64,000 nt of DNA from Myrica gale (Eukaryota > Streptophyta > Magnoliopsida > Fagales > Myricaceae): the NCBI GenBank assembly GCA_963930655.1, contig OZ005601.1:16670001-16734000 (forward strand). The letters run 5' to 3'. The notes beneath the pieces were generated by a model. That model ran no database searches. It was not told the origin of the DNA and saw only the letters and a list, made by a program, of their open reading frames with translations. Shown here piece after piece: positions 34,660 to 47,239 of this stretch; positions within the stretch are counted from its first letter, which is position 1; every line of letters begins with the position of its first letter. The position numbers and the translations under genes were made by a program.

Positions 34660-36187
34660 CTTGGGTGTCAAAAACTTTTTTGACACTAAACCACGGTTTT
34701 CGTGAAAAAAAATCAACATAGACGAGGAAGGTGTTCGAGGAGGTTAAAAAACGTTCAAACGACATAGTTCAAACATTTTTTTCGAGTGATGAAATCCCAA
34801 AAGTCACAAATATGTGACAACAAATTTTCGTCTTAAAAGATAACAACAGCATCCCGACGGTTAAAACACATTCGCACGTTCTCTGGGTGAAAAATTCCTC
34901 GTCACCATCTGTGACGAAAACTAAAACGTCACAGTCCGGACATATTGCAATAGTTGTCCAAATGCTTGTGCCAGATCAAATGCGTACAACTGTTACAATT
35001 CGGACGCCCAATAAACTTGCAAACACATTTTCAATGACAAAGGTTTTTGTCACCATTCTGTGACACATTCCAAATCGTCGCTAAGTACTGAAACAGTTGG
35101 GATGTCCCTGCAAGAGCCATCTGAACTGTCTGCACAATCCTTGCATGATGGACACTTGTGTACCTACAACTGTCGTGCAGAATAGTTGTCCTATTCCGCA
35201 CGATACACAGTACATCTGCAGGCATTTGCTTGTTATCTAAATGAATGGTGGACCTCCATGTTGCTTGGTGTCGTCTTCCGCACGTTGTATAGCCACACGA
35301 GCAATGCACAATTTTCAGGCAATTTTGCAACGATTTGAGTCATGATAGTTCATACACTCCCCACTAGTATTTGGACATGCCACATAGGCGTATCACAGCT
35401 CATTAGAATAGAAACCAACATAACTCATTTTTCTAACGCACCAAACCTCATTTCTCTCCATTTCTCTTTGAAGATTCGATGTTTTACCACACAAATTCTC
35501 CACTTTACGTCCCATTTCCTCCATTAGTTTGTATTAAGGTGTATTTCTTGCAATCTTTATTTATATTTTTGGTGAAAAATGTTATTTTAATTCATTTTTT
35601 GGGTTTATTTGGATTGCTTAGGATTGTAGGATTGTTTAGACTATAATGTGCTTAAATTTGACATTGTTTTGGGGTGGTTGTACGATGGGATGGAGACCGG
35701 CCATGGCTGAGTCGAATTGTTCATCTTCCGATTCAACTAAACATTTTTTATCATTCAGACAGTTACTGTTAAGTATTTTTATATCATCCAAATGTTCTGT
35801 GTTCACCTTGCGTACGTTAAATTCTATGACATATATTTTTTTGTCACAAATATAAAATACGTTGGAGCAGTTTATGTGGACCCTACCCGCGTGTTTCAGG
35901 GATGCATTAGATTTTCATTACGCAACATAAAGCGTGCGAACATGTTATTTGAATGAACAAAAAACAACCGTGCGTGACGATTACGCATACATCATGAAAA
36001 TTGAAAACCGCCTCAACTTATACGTTTACCATCTGAATGGTTTTTCTTGACGAAACTGGCAATCTGTCACTCAAAATATTACGTGACACGCTTACAGTGA
36101 CAAACCGCATGTCAAAAGTATTTTGATACAGAAACATTTTGCTGACAAATATATTGCCTTTGGTGACAAATTGTTTTGGAACCCAAG
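34660..36187. mobile_element. TIR-bounded non-coding insertion inside LTR copy 2
   Basis: The outer ends are CTTGGGTGTCAAAAAC and, inverted, CTTGGGTTCCAAAAC, about 15-16 bp with three or four mismatches. The interior has many copies of TGTGAC/GTCACA in both orientations ('gtcaccatctgtgacgaaaa', 'ctgtgacacattcc', 'ttgtcacaaatat'), like the subterminal repeats of CACTA-type elements. No transposase frame and no clear target duplication were found, so the superfamily is uncertain. Confidence 0.45.
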
Positions 36188-36936
36188 ACCATTTTTCATC
36201 CAGTGTATCCTCTTCTTCTCTTCGTCCATTGTTGCTTCCTTCGAGCCATTTTCAGTTTTTAGAGTAGTTTTCTTTATGCTTTATGAATTTAAATGTCATG
36301 GATTTCAATTCCTTGAAACTAGAATCAAGTTCTTGCTCTTTGATTTTTTGTAATTTCATTTCAATCTCTGTTTGGTTTCATGTTGTTCGTACTTTTTTTT
36401 TTTGCTTGAAACATGGGCTGTAATGACAATATATTACTTAATCCAAGAATCTTATGAAGTTTTATTCATTTCTAGTCATTTACATTCCGTCTTTACTTTC
36501 CACTCTTTAGTTTCTGTAATTTTCTTTATGCTCTTTAATTCCAGTCTTTCCGCTCTGGTCTTTAATTTACGTTATTTACTTTTCCATCTTTACTTTCTGC
36601 GATTTACTAGCGTCATGTACTTTCCACTATTTAGTTACCATCATTTGATTTAAATGTCTGTTCATTCGTTGTGCTTTAATTTTGTTTCAAACTCTCAAAT
36701 CAAAAAATAGAATATGAACTACGTTCAGTAACTTTTATCTTTCATTTTTACACTCATTGCATATATCACCATTTTTATTTTCTCGTTCTTACTATTTATC
36801 CTTATTTATTCGCAAGTTTGAAATCAGTCCATTTTCCCTGAGGAGACGATCTAGCCTTTGGGCTAACTATTACACGACAAAACTCTTATAATTGGGATGG
36901 TCTTTGTGCTGTTCATTTTTTACTGAGTCAAATTTT
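36188..36936 (+). repeat. Athila/Tat-like LTR copy 2, 3' part
   Basis: It continues the LTR interrupted at 34660 and matches 26928-27444 from about 36418 onward. It ends just before a second tRNA-Asp-type primer site (36937-36954). Confidence 0.65.
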
Positions 36937-36954
36937 TGGCGTTGTTGTCGTGGA
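36937..36954 (+). promoter_or_regulatory. Second tRNA-Asp-type primer-binding site
   Basis: TGGCGTTGTTGTCGTGGA is a decayed version of the site at 27445-27462 in the same context. It shows that this LTR, too, is followed by internal sequence. Confidence 0.65.
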
Positions 36955-38432
36955 ATATTAGACTTAGTTCAAACCTGCAATTTTCCTTTATTTGGAGGAG
37001 ATTAGAGGCATACATGGTTTGACTAAGAAATAAGCATTTAGAATTTGTTTGAACTCTGACACCAAGAAAATAGTGATGAGTGCCAAAATCTTTCATAGCA
37101 AATTATGTGGACAGACGTGTGATGAGAGATGATTGTGCTAGAATATTGTATGTTTAGTATATCTAAAACTAATATCAATATTAATTATTTAATGTTTTAG
37201 ATATTAGCTTTAGATGGAAAGATGGTTAAGAGACATGAATCTAAGTTGTGCATTTAATTTTTGAATTTATATGACTTTAGATTTAATTTATTGCACATGC
37301 AATTTTTTCCATCTTTACCTTGCATGTACTTTAGTCATACCGTGTCCAGATACATTCTAAAATGGTACACATGGCCAAGCAAGAGTGATTCATTAAAGAC
37401 AGTGCTGTAATTCAATGAAGAAAGAAGAGACTTAAATATCATCCTTTCATCTCTCTTTTCACTCTCCCTTCTTTTTAACCTAGCAAACCCTACATCTTAT
37501 TCTCCTCCTCCCTATTTTTTTTTCTAATCTAGCCTCATTTTCCCAATTTTCTCTCTCCCTTTTTCATCTCCCCTTGGCCTACACTTTTCCTTATCTTTTC
37601 TCCTTCTTCTTTTTTCATTTCTCTCTCTTTACCGCAAAAACCTTTTTTTCTCTCCCTATTTTCTCTCTCTTTTCTCTCCTTCATTTTAACCTAGCCGCAC
37701 CATTCCAATAGATTTATTCTCTCTCTTTGTCAAAACCCTACTTTCTCTCCTATATTTTATGCGTTACTTTCTTCGCTCTCAACTTCTCACCTTTTATTTT
37801 TCCTTCTCTCTTCTACCTTAATTTTATTTTTCAGTTGTTTGATTAGTTTCTTTTATGCTTTCTTATTTCAATATCTTGTATTTCATTTCCTACGATTTAG
37901 ATTAATGTTTTTTGCTCTTTAATTTTGTGTAATTTCTTTTTCAATTTCAGACTGTGTTCTTGTTGTGATTTTCTTTCAACTTGAATCTTGGGTTGTAATA
38001 AGACGATATTATTTAATCCAGGAATTTTGTTCTCTCTCTTTTTTTTTTATTCCGTGTCATTTAATTTATTTATGTCACTTAGTAATTGTCATTTACTTTC
38101 CGTCATTTGATTTTGTTATTTACTTATTGTTATTTATTTTTTGTCATTTAATTTTCATTATGTACTTTCCATCAATTTCTTTAATCCATGTTATATTCTT
38201 AGTTTACATTTTTTGTTGTTTTAATTTCGTTTCAAACTCTCCAAAATCTAAAAACATGAATCTGAACTATGTTTTAGTAAACACTTTTATATTCTTCTTG
38301 TTTTTTTACACCAATTTGAAATTAATCTATTTTTCATAAGGAGACGCTCTGGCTATTTGGGCTAATCATTACATGACATATCTCCTGCACTTGAGATATA
38401 TAGCCTTTGCGCTGCTCATTTTAGAGCGAGTC
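36955..38432 (+). repeat. Short internal remnant and Athila/Tat-like LTR copy 3 (truncated)
   Basis: About 180 bp of internal remnant is followed by another LTR-like stretch. Its end (37990-38432: 'ttatttaatccagga', 'ggagacgctctgg', 'gctgctcattttag') parallels the ends of copies 1 and 2. It stops at GAGTC (38428-38432), where the other copies read on into 'aatttttggcg'. The next base begins the chromodomain-Gypsy LTR. No genes. Confidence 0.6.
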
Positions 38433-41400
38433 TGTGAGACCCCGATTTTCCCCTACGTAATTGCTTATGTATTATTTTATTTTTCCAATGTAATAGTTTT
38501 TATTTCTTAATGGGGCTATGTTTTGGCCAATGTATGGCCTAATTTCTTATGTTATGGTATTTCGATTAAAATGGGATTTTATTTCATAAAATCTCTTTAA
38601 ATAATTAATATGCCGTTTTAATGCAAGTACAAATTATATTATGTTAAGAGCCGAAATTTGCAAGTAAGTTCCTCTTTTACAAATTGATATTTTTCATTTA
38701 CCTACTATGATTCATGGGCCATGTAATTCGAATTATGCTTTAATAATTTCCTTGTATAAGCCGAATTATTAATAGATTAAAAAATGAAATTCTTTTGAAT
38801 ACATGGATTTAATATTGTATGTGACATGTAATATTATGATGTGTTCTATATTATTAATAGAATTTCCATATGAATATTCAAATGATAAGCTATGTAGTTA
38901 TGTGATAAATTTAGAAATGATTTAATTGATAAGCACACTTGCTTATCATAGTGATAAGCAAGCATGATAAGCTAGGAAACCTTTAGAGTGATAAGGCCTT
39001 GTGATTATTGTAGAGATAGGCTAAGGCCATTATCACATGATAAGATATCATACTTGTAAGGTGATAAGCTATTGGAATGGATAGATAAGTAAGAGAGCTT
39101 ATAAAGTGATAAGTTAGGAGAGAATGAAACTAAGTTGAAAGTTGGTTGCCATTTAATGTGGAAGTAACTAGGTTGGTTGAAAAGCAACCAAACTAAGTGA
39201 GACACAAGCCATCTACGTAAATGCTATGGGATGAATTTGAAAAGCCAAAGCAAGGCCATGTGAAGTGTAAGAGATGTGTAAGTGGTGTAAGGGAGATGAA
39301 AAGCCATAAAGCAAGGCCATGTGAAGAGTAAGAGATGTGTAAGTTGTGTAAGATGATGAGATAACTCATGGAAGTAAAAAGAGAAGAGAAAAGCAAGAGA
39401 GAGAGGGAGTGATTTACGTTGGAGCATATGAGGAGAGAAAGAGAAGAATTTAAATGCAAGCCAATTTTGAAGACATGTGATGTGAGAGTGAGAGAAGTGA
39501 AAGGAAATAAAAAAGAGAGAGAAGGATGTGGACATAGCCTTGGTCGGCCAACCCCTCCATTCATCCCCCCTCCCTCTTTCAAATTCTCTCATGACCATTC
39601 TCTCTCTCAACCCTATGTCATAGCCTTAGGGTTGCATGGGGAGACTCAAACTAACACAAACCCTTTGCAAATGCCATGACCGAATCCCTCATTCACTCAA
39701 CTCTCTCCCATTCTAAGCCTTGGCCGAATATTGCAAACCTCTCCATTCTCTCCCATTTTCAAGCCTTGACCGAATCTCACACTCAAGAGTTCAAGGTTTG
39801 TGCATTTCATCTTGCCTCTAAACCACTTCCATCTAGCTTGCCAAAACCCATTCCAAAAGCCAAGTAAATCTCTCTTGTTGTAGACGAAAGTCCTACCTTG
39901 AAAACCCTAGTCATTTGACACCATTTCTCTTCAAACTTACCATATTCTCTCAACCACCATAGAGTTTCTTTTAAACCAAGCTTGGTCATTTCTAAGGAGG
40001 GTGGACCGAATCTTTGAAGGAGGAGAAGGATAGGAAGAGTTGGTAAAGAGTAAAGGTAAGATTAGTCATTGATGTTCTTGCCTTAAACATCATAAGTACT
40101 AACCATAGATGTTTTATTTTCTAGGTGCTCAAGCTTGGACAAACAACAAGGTAAGGCTAAAATGATTTTGTTGGGTTAGCATGAGTGGCCGAATGGCCTA
40201 TGTATAAGATCTTGAAGTTTTATTTTGATAGATGCCTTGATGTTGTTAGATCTTGGATGCTTAGGAACCCTAGGTTGTTTACATGCTAGATCTAACCATG
40301 GAAGCCCTAGATCTAAGGTTGTATGTGAAGAAAAAGGCAAATGAAGAACAATGTATGCTAAAGGAAGTTAGATCTAAGTTTTGATATGTTGGGTTGATGA
40401 AAAAAATGATATCTTTGTTTAGATCTATGGATAGTAGTGTGAATAAAGAGTAGATCTATTGTTGATGGAATTATTTGATAAAAAGGATTAAGTGTATGCA
40501 TGCTAGTTAGGTCACAAAAATGCAAAGGATATGCATGATATGATTTTTAGCATGAAAAGGGTACATTTTGGGGTAAGGCCGAAAATGAGCTATGTGGATT
40601 TTTATGTATAGTTTTGAATATGTGTAGATCTGGACATTGGACTTAACATGTGCAAGATTTATGACCTTAAATGCATAGTAGATGATTATGTTAAGTATTG
40701 GAAGCATGCATATTGAAGGAAATAAAAGAAAACTAATCATTGGGTAAAAACATGAGTTGGCCGAATGCCATGAGTATGGTGTATGGTATTGGTGTTTTGA
40801 TTTATAGATATTAGGTTGTGAAAATTGTTGATTGGAGGATGGGATCACCCTTGGAGAAAAGTTGTGATTAATTGGTGCATAAATGGTAGTGGCCGAAAGT
40901 TGCAAGAAGTTAACCCTAAGTGCAATTTATAATTTAGGTATTTTCATTGTTGTGTTGGATAAGAAATTAGGGTTAGGCTAGTTGGAATAATGTTGTAGAG
41001 CTATGATCTTTTAATTAAATATTATTGGAACCCTAGTTAAGTTTTACTCGGGTTTTATTTGAGGTTTAAAGTCTAAGTTAAGATTTAATCATGAATAATT
41101 TATTAATAGTTAGATATAAGGTTTAATGTAGTACGTGTAATAAAAAGAGACTTAGGTTTAAATCTAAACCTATGAGTATTATTTAACCCTAATCGAGACA
41201 TGTACACGGATAAATATATTTTATTTCAATAAAAATATTAATGATTTAATAAGCTAAGTTTTGAATATTTAAGGAAAAGAACAAAATAATTAAATAAATT
41301 TCAGTGATATGTATATATAGATATATATATATATATATATATCTTCGATTAATGACTGATTTCAAAAGAAATGATTTCATAATTCTTAAAGTCTAAAAGA

Positions 41401-42578
41401 ATATTTGAATCGCTTGTAGGCGATCCACGTGTCTGTATATACGAACAAGAAGACCAAGAGTAAGTGGAATAGTAAGTGGATACTGTAAGTGGACAGTAAG
41501 TATTTCTTTTCAAAACTGGAATGACACACTGCATCGTTTCATGAATAAGCATGAATTTTAAGAAAGCATGACATGATATGAATTTCATGAACAAGCATGA
41601 ATTTTAAGCAAGCATGACATGACATGTGCATTGCATGAATTTTTCAAGAAGAAAATTATGCAATGATTTTTATGGAAAGAATCCGAGAAGTTTTATGAAA
41701 CGATAAGTTAATATAAGGGGCACCGGTCGGTACCGTACCATCAAGTTGGACTCCCATACCGAAGGACATTTATGAGAAGGATTGGTGAATCCAAGAGGCT
41801 GTGCAAGCCACACTGAAGGACAGTGAGAAGGTGTGGTGCCTCCAAGGGTCGTGTCTAGCCATCAGGCCCGGGGCCACTTCAAGGGCTAGCTCGACCAGAT
41901 GTAAAGTCTCTAAGGGAATTCGGGGACGGTTCCGAAGGGAACGCACAACCCTGACTTCAGGGGTCAAATGGAGCGAGCCCACAAGTAAAAGACATGAAAT
42001 AATTATGATAAGGCCAACAAGGGCACAAGTACGAAATGAATGATTTTTAAGGGCCAAGGGCCAGTTTTACAAGCGAGTATGAAAGAAAGTGGTTTTCAAG
42101 GGCCTGGGGCCGAAAACACTAAGCAAGAGCATATGCATAATTCATGAGCACGCATATGCATCAGTTATCAAGTTTTCTTTCTTTCATGATTAAGCAAGCA
42201 TGAGTCAAGAGCATGATTTAAGTTTTACGTTTTTCCCTTACTGAGTCTTTTTGACTCACGTTTTTAAAACTGTGTCATTCCAGATGTATCAGGTGAAGAG
42301 AGTCAGAAGGACTACCTGACCTAGATGCCCAAGATGTTAAGCTTCGCATTTTGTTGATAGTGACATGTGTGTCACTAATTGGGTTCTAATATGTTTTAAA
42401 TATTTGTTTTGTATGAATTTAATGAGAACCCTGATTATGTAAGTATTTGCTCAAACCCCTCGCGATCCTGTACGTTTCCGCCGTAATCAAGTGAGAAAAT
42501 AAGTAAGAACGCTGGAGCCATCCGGGGGATAGCTCGCGGCTGTCACGGTCCCTGCGGGATGCCGTTCGGGGCGTGACA
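38433..42578 (+). mobile_element. Chromodomain-Gypsy LTR, left copy (structurally a solo LTR)
   Basis: 4146 bp, TGTGAGACCCCGATTTTC to GGGGCGTGACA, flanked on both sides by GAGTC (38428-38432 and 42579-42583). What follows is Copia-derived flank, not a primer site, so this is a solo LTR with its own target duplication rather than the 5' LTR of the gag-pol at 43 kb. It differs from the right copy (48132-52279) at about two dozen sites, including a TA microsatellite near 41320-41343. Antisense ORFs in it (39193-39610 and others) recur in both copies but are LTR sequence. Confidence 0.85.
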
Positions 42579-42583
42579 GAGTC

Positions 42584-42987
42584 AATAGCATCAAGGTGGG
42601 ATTGTTGCCAGTGAGGACCATGCCATCGACATATAGCAAGAGATACTTAGTGCCTGTCAGGGAATGGTAGACAAACAAAGAGAATCTGCCCCACGGAGAA
42701 AACATCAAAGCTTCATCAAGAAGGAGCTGAAATGATGAAACCAAGTATGAGCGGCTTGTTTTAAGCCATAAATCGCACACCCTTCAAGTAGCCAGGAGGT
42801 TGCACCATGTATACTTCTTTAGAAAGATGACAATGGAGAAAGGCTTTCTTAACATCTAATTGATGTAACGACCATCTAAACGTGACTGCAATAGACAATA
42901 TAGTCTAGATAGTAGCAGGAGCTCCAAAAGACTAAAGGTATCTTCAAAATCAAGTCTATGAACTTGAGAGAAGCCCTTAGCCACAAG
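42584..42987 (-). repeat. Duplicated Copia RT fragment, left copy
   Basis: The minus strand reads Copia [14 protein letters not shown], [11 protein letters not shown], then KYLLLYVDGMVLTGNNPTL (YVDD changed to YVDG). It is nearly identical to 52285-52687, with one single-base indel seen near 42890. The match stops exactly after 'cttagccacaag', where this copy jumps into Gypsy gag and the right copy continues through Copia RT. Confidence 0.9.
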
Positions 42988-44871
42988 AATTTTTAGATCG
43001 TTATTGCCCACGGACGACCCGGGAAGCGAAGGCAAGGGAATTCGCTACCCTAACCCAAGGAGCCATGACGGTGGAGCAATACGCAGGCCGATTCATGGAG
43101 CTGGTGCGGTTTGCCCCGTACTTGGTGCCCGATGAGGAAAGGAAGGCCCGAAAGTTTGAGGAAGGGTTACACCCACGGGTCTATGACAGGGTGTATAGTC
43201 ACAACCTTAAAACCCTGGCAGAAGTAATTGAACGGGCAGTGATAGTGGAGAGAGGACTGCAGAGGATAGCAGTCTATCATGACCAGCAAAAAAGGAAGGC
43301 TCCTTCCAACCCAACCATTCCGCAGATGCCCTGGAAGAAAAGTAGGCCAGAGCCGTCACAGAGGCAGCCTCAGAGGTCGAACCAGAGGCCGAACCCGAGG
43401 CCAAACCAGAGGCCTGGTGGAGCTCAGAATGCCGGAGGAAATCAGTTTCCTCTGTGCAACAAGTGCAACAAGAGACACCCTGGGGAGTGCAGGCAGGGCT
43501 TATGTTTCAAATGTGGGAAGCCTGGTCACTTCGCCAGAGACTGTAGGAGTGCAGGCAGCTCAAACCAAGCACCCCGACCCACGCAGCAGGACAATGCAAG
43601 GAGGCAGGGAGGCCCAACACAGGCGAGGTTATATGCAATGACTCCGGAGGACGCGGAGAACCAGAACCGAGTGGTGGCAGGTAAGTTGCCTTTGCCCCAG
43701 GGGGAAGCCCTAGTTCTGTTTGATTCAGGGGCCACGCATTCATTCATTGCATCAGCATATTGCAAGACACATGCCTTAAATAGTGAGTTGTTGGATTGTG
43801 GTGTCCTTGTGTCAACGCCCGCTGGGGGAAGAGTCGAGTGTAGCCGGATGGTGAAGGACTATCCGATAGTAGTAGAAGGGCAAGTCATGTTGGCTGATTT
43901 GATAGTTATGGAGATGGGAGGATTTGATGTCATCCTAGGTATGGATTGGTTGTCGAAGCATGATGCCAATATTCGGTGCTATGAGAAGAAGGTCTTGTTC
44001 CAAAAGGAGGGGAGACCGGATTGTTGTTTTACCGGTATGAGGAAGATGGAGCGAAGGCCAGCAATTGTCTCGGCCCTGCAAGCTAAGAGATTGTTGCAAG
44101 GAGGGCACGAGGGAATTCTAGTATGGGCAAGTGATACGCGAAGCGATACGCAGAACGAGGTCCCTGCATTTGACCAAACCCCAATAGTGACTGAGTTTCC
44201 GGATGTATTCCCGGAAGACCTACCGGGGTTACCGCCGGATAGGGAGGTGGAGTTCGGAATTGAATTGGAAGCTGGGACAGTCCCAATTTCCAAGGTGCCG
44301 TATCGAATGGCTCCGGCAGAGCTAAAGGAGCTGAAGGTCCAGTTGGAAGATCTCTTGGAGAAGGGATTTATAAGGCCGAGTGTGTCGCCTTGGGGAGCAC
44401 CGATCCTGTTTGTGAAAAATAAGGACGGAAGTCTCCGGATGTGTATTGATTATAGGGAGTTGAATAAGGTGACTGTGAAGAATAGGTACCCGCTACCTCG
44501 CATTGACGATTTGTTCGATCAATTGCAGGGGGCACAAATATTTTCAAGAATTGATTTGAGGTCAGGTTACCACCAGTTGAAGGTTAAGGAGGGAGATATA
44601 TCAAAGACGGCCTTTCGGACCCGATATGGTCATTATGAATTTTTGGTGATGCCGTTTGGATTAACTAATGCCCCGGCCGCATTTATGGACTTGATGAATC
44701 GAGTGTTCAGGGAGTTCCTGGATAAATTTGTGGTGGTGTTCATAGACGATATTTTGATTTATTCTCGGAACCAGGAGGAGCATGAGGAGCATCTCAGGAT
44801 TGTTTTGCAGATCCTAAGGGAGAAGAAGCTATATGCTAAATTCTCCAAGTGCGAGTTTTGGTTGCAGCAAA
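42988..44871 (+). pseudogene. Chromodomain-Gypsy gag (5'-truncated), protease and RT
   Basis: The frame is open from the junction at about 42987, before the first ATG at 43065: [10 protein letters not shown], then [10 protein letters not shown], which is mid-gag, so the gag N-terminus is missing. Then come [13 protein letters not shown] and the knuckle [14 protein letters not shown], protease [22 protein letters not shown] with [33 protein letters not shown] and [14 protein letters not shown]. An extra A in the run at 44869-44871 shifts the frame right after the RT thumb start (CEFWLQQ). Upstream there is no PBS, leader or true 5' LTR. The rest of pol continues in the overlapping frame. Confidence 0.92.
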
Positions 44872-47073
44872 GTCCGATTTTTAGGGCATGTAGTGTCGGG
44901 AGAAGGAATAGCTGTAGATCCCGGAAAGGTTGATGCGGTTTTCAAATGGCCTAGACCTACAAATGTTAAGGAGATAAGAAGTTTCCTGGGATTAGCAGGG
45001 TATTACCGGAGGTTTATCAAGGAATTTTCAAAGATAGCTATGCCAATGACCTCGTTGACCAAGAAGAACGTTAAGTTCGATTGGACAGACGAGTGTGAGC
45101 AAAGTTTCCAGACGCTAAAAGCTCATCTGGTTACTGCCCCGGTGTTAGCATTACCTTCGGAACATGGGGAGTATGAGATCTATACAGACGCCTCAAAGCA
45201 AGGTCTTGGGTGTGTGTTAATGCAAGATAAGAGGGTTATAGCCTATGCATCGAGGCAACTGAGGCCCCACGAGGTGAATTACCCCACTCACGACTTGGAG
45301 TTGGCTGCAGTCGTGCATGCTCTGAAAATATGGAGGCATTATCTCTATGGGGTTAAGTGCGAGATATTTACGGACCATAAAAGCCTCAAGTACTTTAACA
45401 CTCAGAAGGAGCTGAATATGAGCCAACGACGCTGGTTGGAGTTGATCAAGGACTATGATTGCACCATTAGCTACCATCCTGGGAAAGCTAACGTGGTGGC
45501 TGATGCTTTAAGCCGGAAGTCGGCTGAAACAAGTGCCGTAGAGGTAGTGGCTAAGGAGATCATGGAGGATCTAAAAAGAGAGGAGATCACGCTTGTATTG
45601 GCCGACCGGTATGTTTCCATCGCAGGGCTGTCATTGCAACCATCGCTGGAGGAGCGAATCTGTGAAGCCCAGAAGAGCGATGCGGTGATAATAGGGATTA
45701 GGGAAAGGATTGAGAAGAATAATGATCCCGATTTTGAGGATAGGAATGGAGTGCTGAGGTACCGGAGTAGGATATGTGTCCCTGGTGATGGGGGAATCAA
45801 GGAGTTGATTTTGGCAGAGGCGCATACTACGCCCTATACCATCCACCCTGGAGGAACGAAGATGTATCAAGACATCAAAAAGGTTTACTGGTGGCCGAAT
45901 ATGAAGAGAGAGATAGCGGAGTATGTCGCTCGATGTCTGACTTGTCAGAGAGTGAAAGCAGAACACCAGAGGCCAGCAGGAACATTGAAGCCTCTGGAGA
46001 TCCCTGAATGGAAGTGGGAAGGAATAGCCATGGATTTTGTAGTAGGGCTACCGAGAACGACAGCTGGCTACGATGCAATATGGGTAGTAGTGGACCGATT
46101 GACCAAGTCAGCCCACTTTCTGCCCATCAGGGTGAAGTATACCCCGGAAAGGCTAGCTGAAGTTTATCTCCAAGAAATTGTGAGGCTCCATGGCATACCA
46201 AAGAGCATAGTGTCGGATAGGGATCCGAGATTTACGTCAAGGTTTTGGAAAAGGTTGCAGGAGTCCCTAGGCACTAAGTTGAATTTTAGCACTGCTTTCC
46301 ACCCACAGACGGATGGCCAATCGGAGCGGACCATTCAAATTTTGGAAGACATGCTTCGAGCATGCGTCATTGACTTCAAAGGAAGCTGGGCTCAGTATTT
46401 GCCGCTAGCAGAGTTCGCATACAACAACAGTTTCCAATCGAGTATTGGCATGGCACCGTATGAAGCTTTGTATGGAAGGAGGTGTAGGTCGCCATTATAT
46501 TGGGATGAAGTAGGAGAAGGAAGACTGTTGGGACCAGAGATGATTTTACAGACAAAAGAGAAGATTCGGTTGATAAAAGAAAGACTTATTACGGCCCAAA
46601 GTCGGCAGAAGAGTTATGCGGACAACCGGCGAAGAGAATTGGCCTTTGAGGAAGGAAGTAAAGTGTTTTTAAAAATTTCTCCAACAAAGGGGGTAGCACG
46701 ATTCGGGAAGAAGGGGAAGCTTCAACCCCGATTTATAGGACCTTTCGAGATCCTGGAGCGTGTTGGACCAATGGCGTATAGACTGGCCTTACCGCCATCA
46801 ATTGCGGGAGTACATGATGTGTTCCACGTATCGCTTTTACGAAAGTATGTGTCAGACCCTACCCATGTGTTAGAATATGAGCCCTTACAGATTAAGGAAA
46901 ACCTTACCTATGTGGAAGAGCCAGTAAGGATCATCGATAGAAAAGAGCGACAATTGCGGACCAAGGTGATACCGCTAGTGAAGGTTCTATGGAGGAATCA
47001 TGGGGTAGAGGAGGCATCTTGGGAGTTGGAAAGTGATATGTACGAGAAGTACCCCCAGTTAAAAGGAGAATAG
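44872..47073 (+). pseudogene. Chromodomain-Gypsy RNase H, integrase and chromodomain
   Basis: Continues RT after the one-base insertion. RNase [54 protein letters not shown]. Integrase zinc-binding: [20 protein letters not shown] with [11 protein letters not shown]. The core has Asp in AMDFVVGLP, Asp in SDRDPRF and Glu in GQSERTIQ. After the [16 protein letters not shown] module, the C-terminal [20 protein letters not shown] is a chromodomain-like tail as in Tekay/Del chromoviruses. The frame is open to the stop at 47071-47073. It is broken only by its link to RT and the missing 5' end. Confidence 0.93.
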
Positions 47074-47239
47074 GATCCGAATGTATACTTCCCGCCCTAT
47101 TGATTGAATGTTTGGCTTGTATGAGTATTATTGTCTGATATTTGTGTTTGACTTCCTTACATAAAGAATGCTAAATTCTTTGTGATACATGATGATATTT
47201 TGTATATATACATGACTGACCGTTGCATTATGTTGTCAG

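Noticed and set aside
39193..39610. Paired antisense ORFs of about 128 codons, repeated at 48893-49310
   Set aside because: Their conservation only reflects two near-identical LTR copies; the peptides are low-complexity Ser/Leu/Phe-rich.
43207..45966. Minus-strand ORFs of 65-111 codons opposite Gypsy pol
   Set aside because: They are shadows of the conserved plus-strand gag-pol frame.
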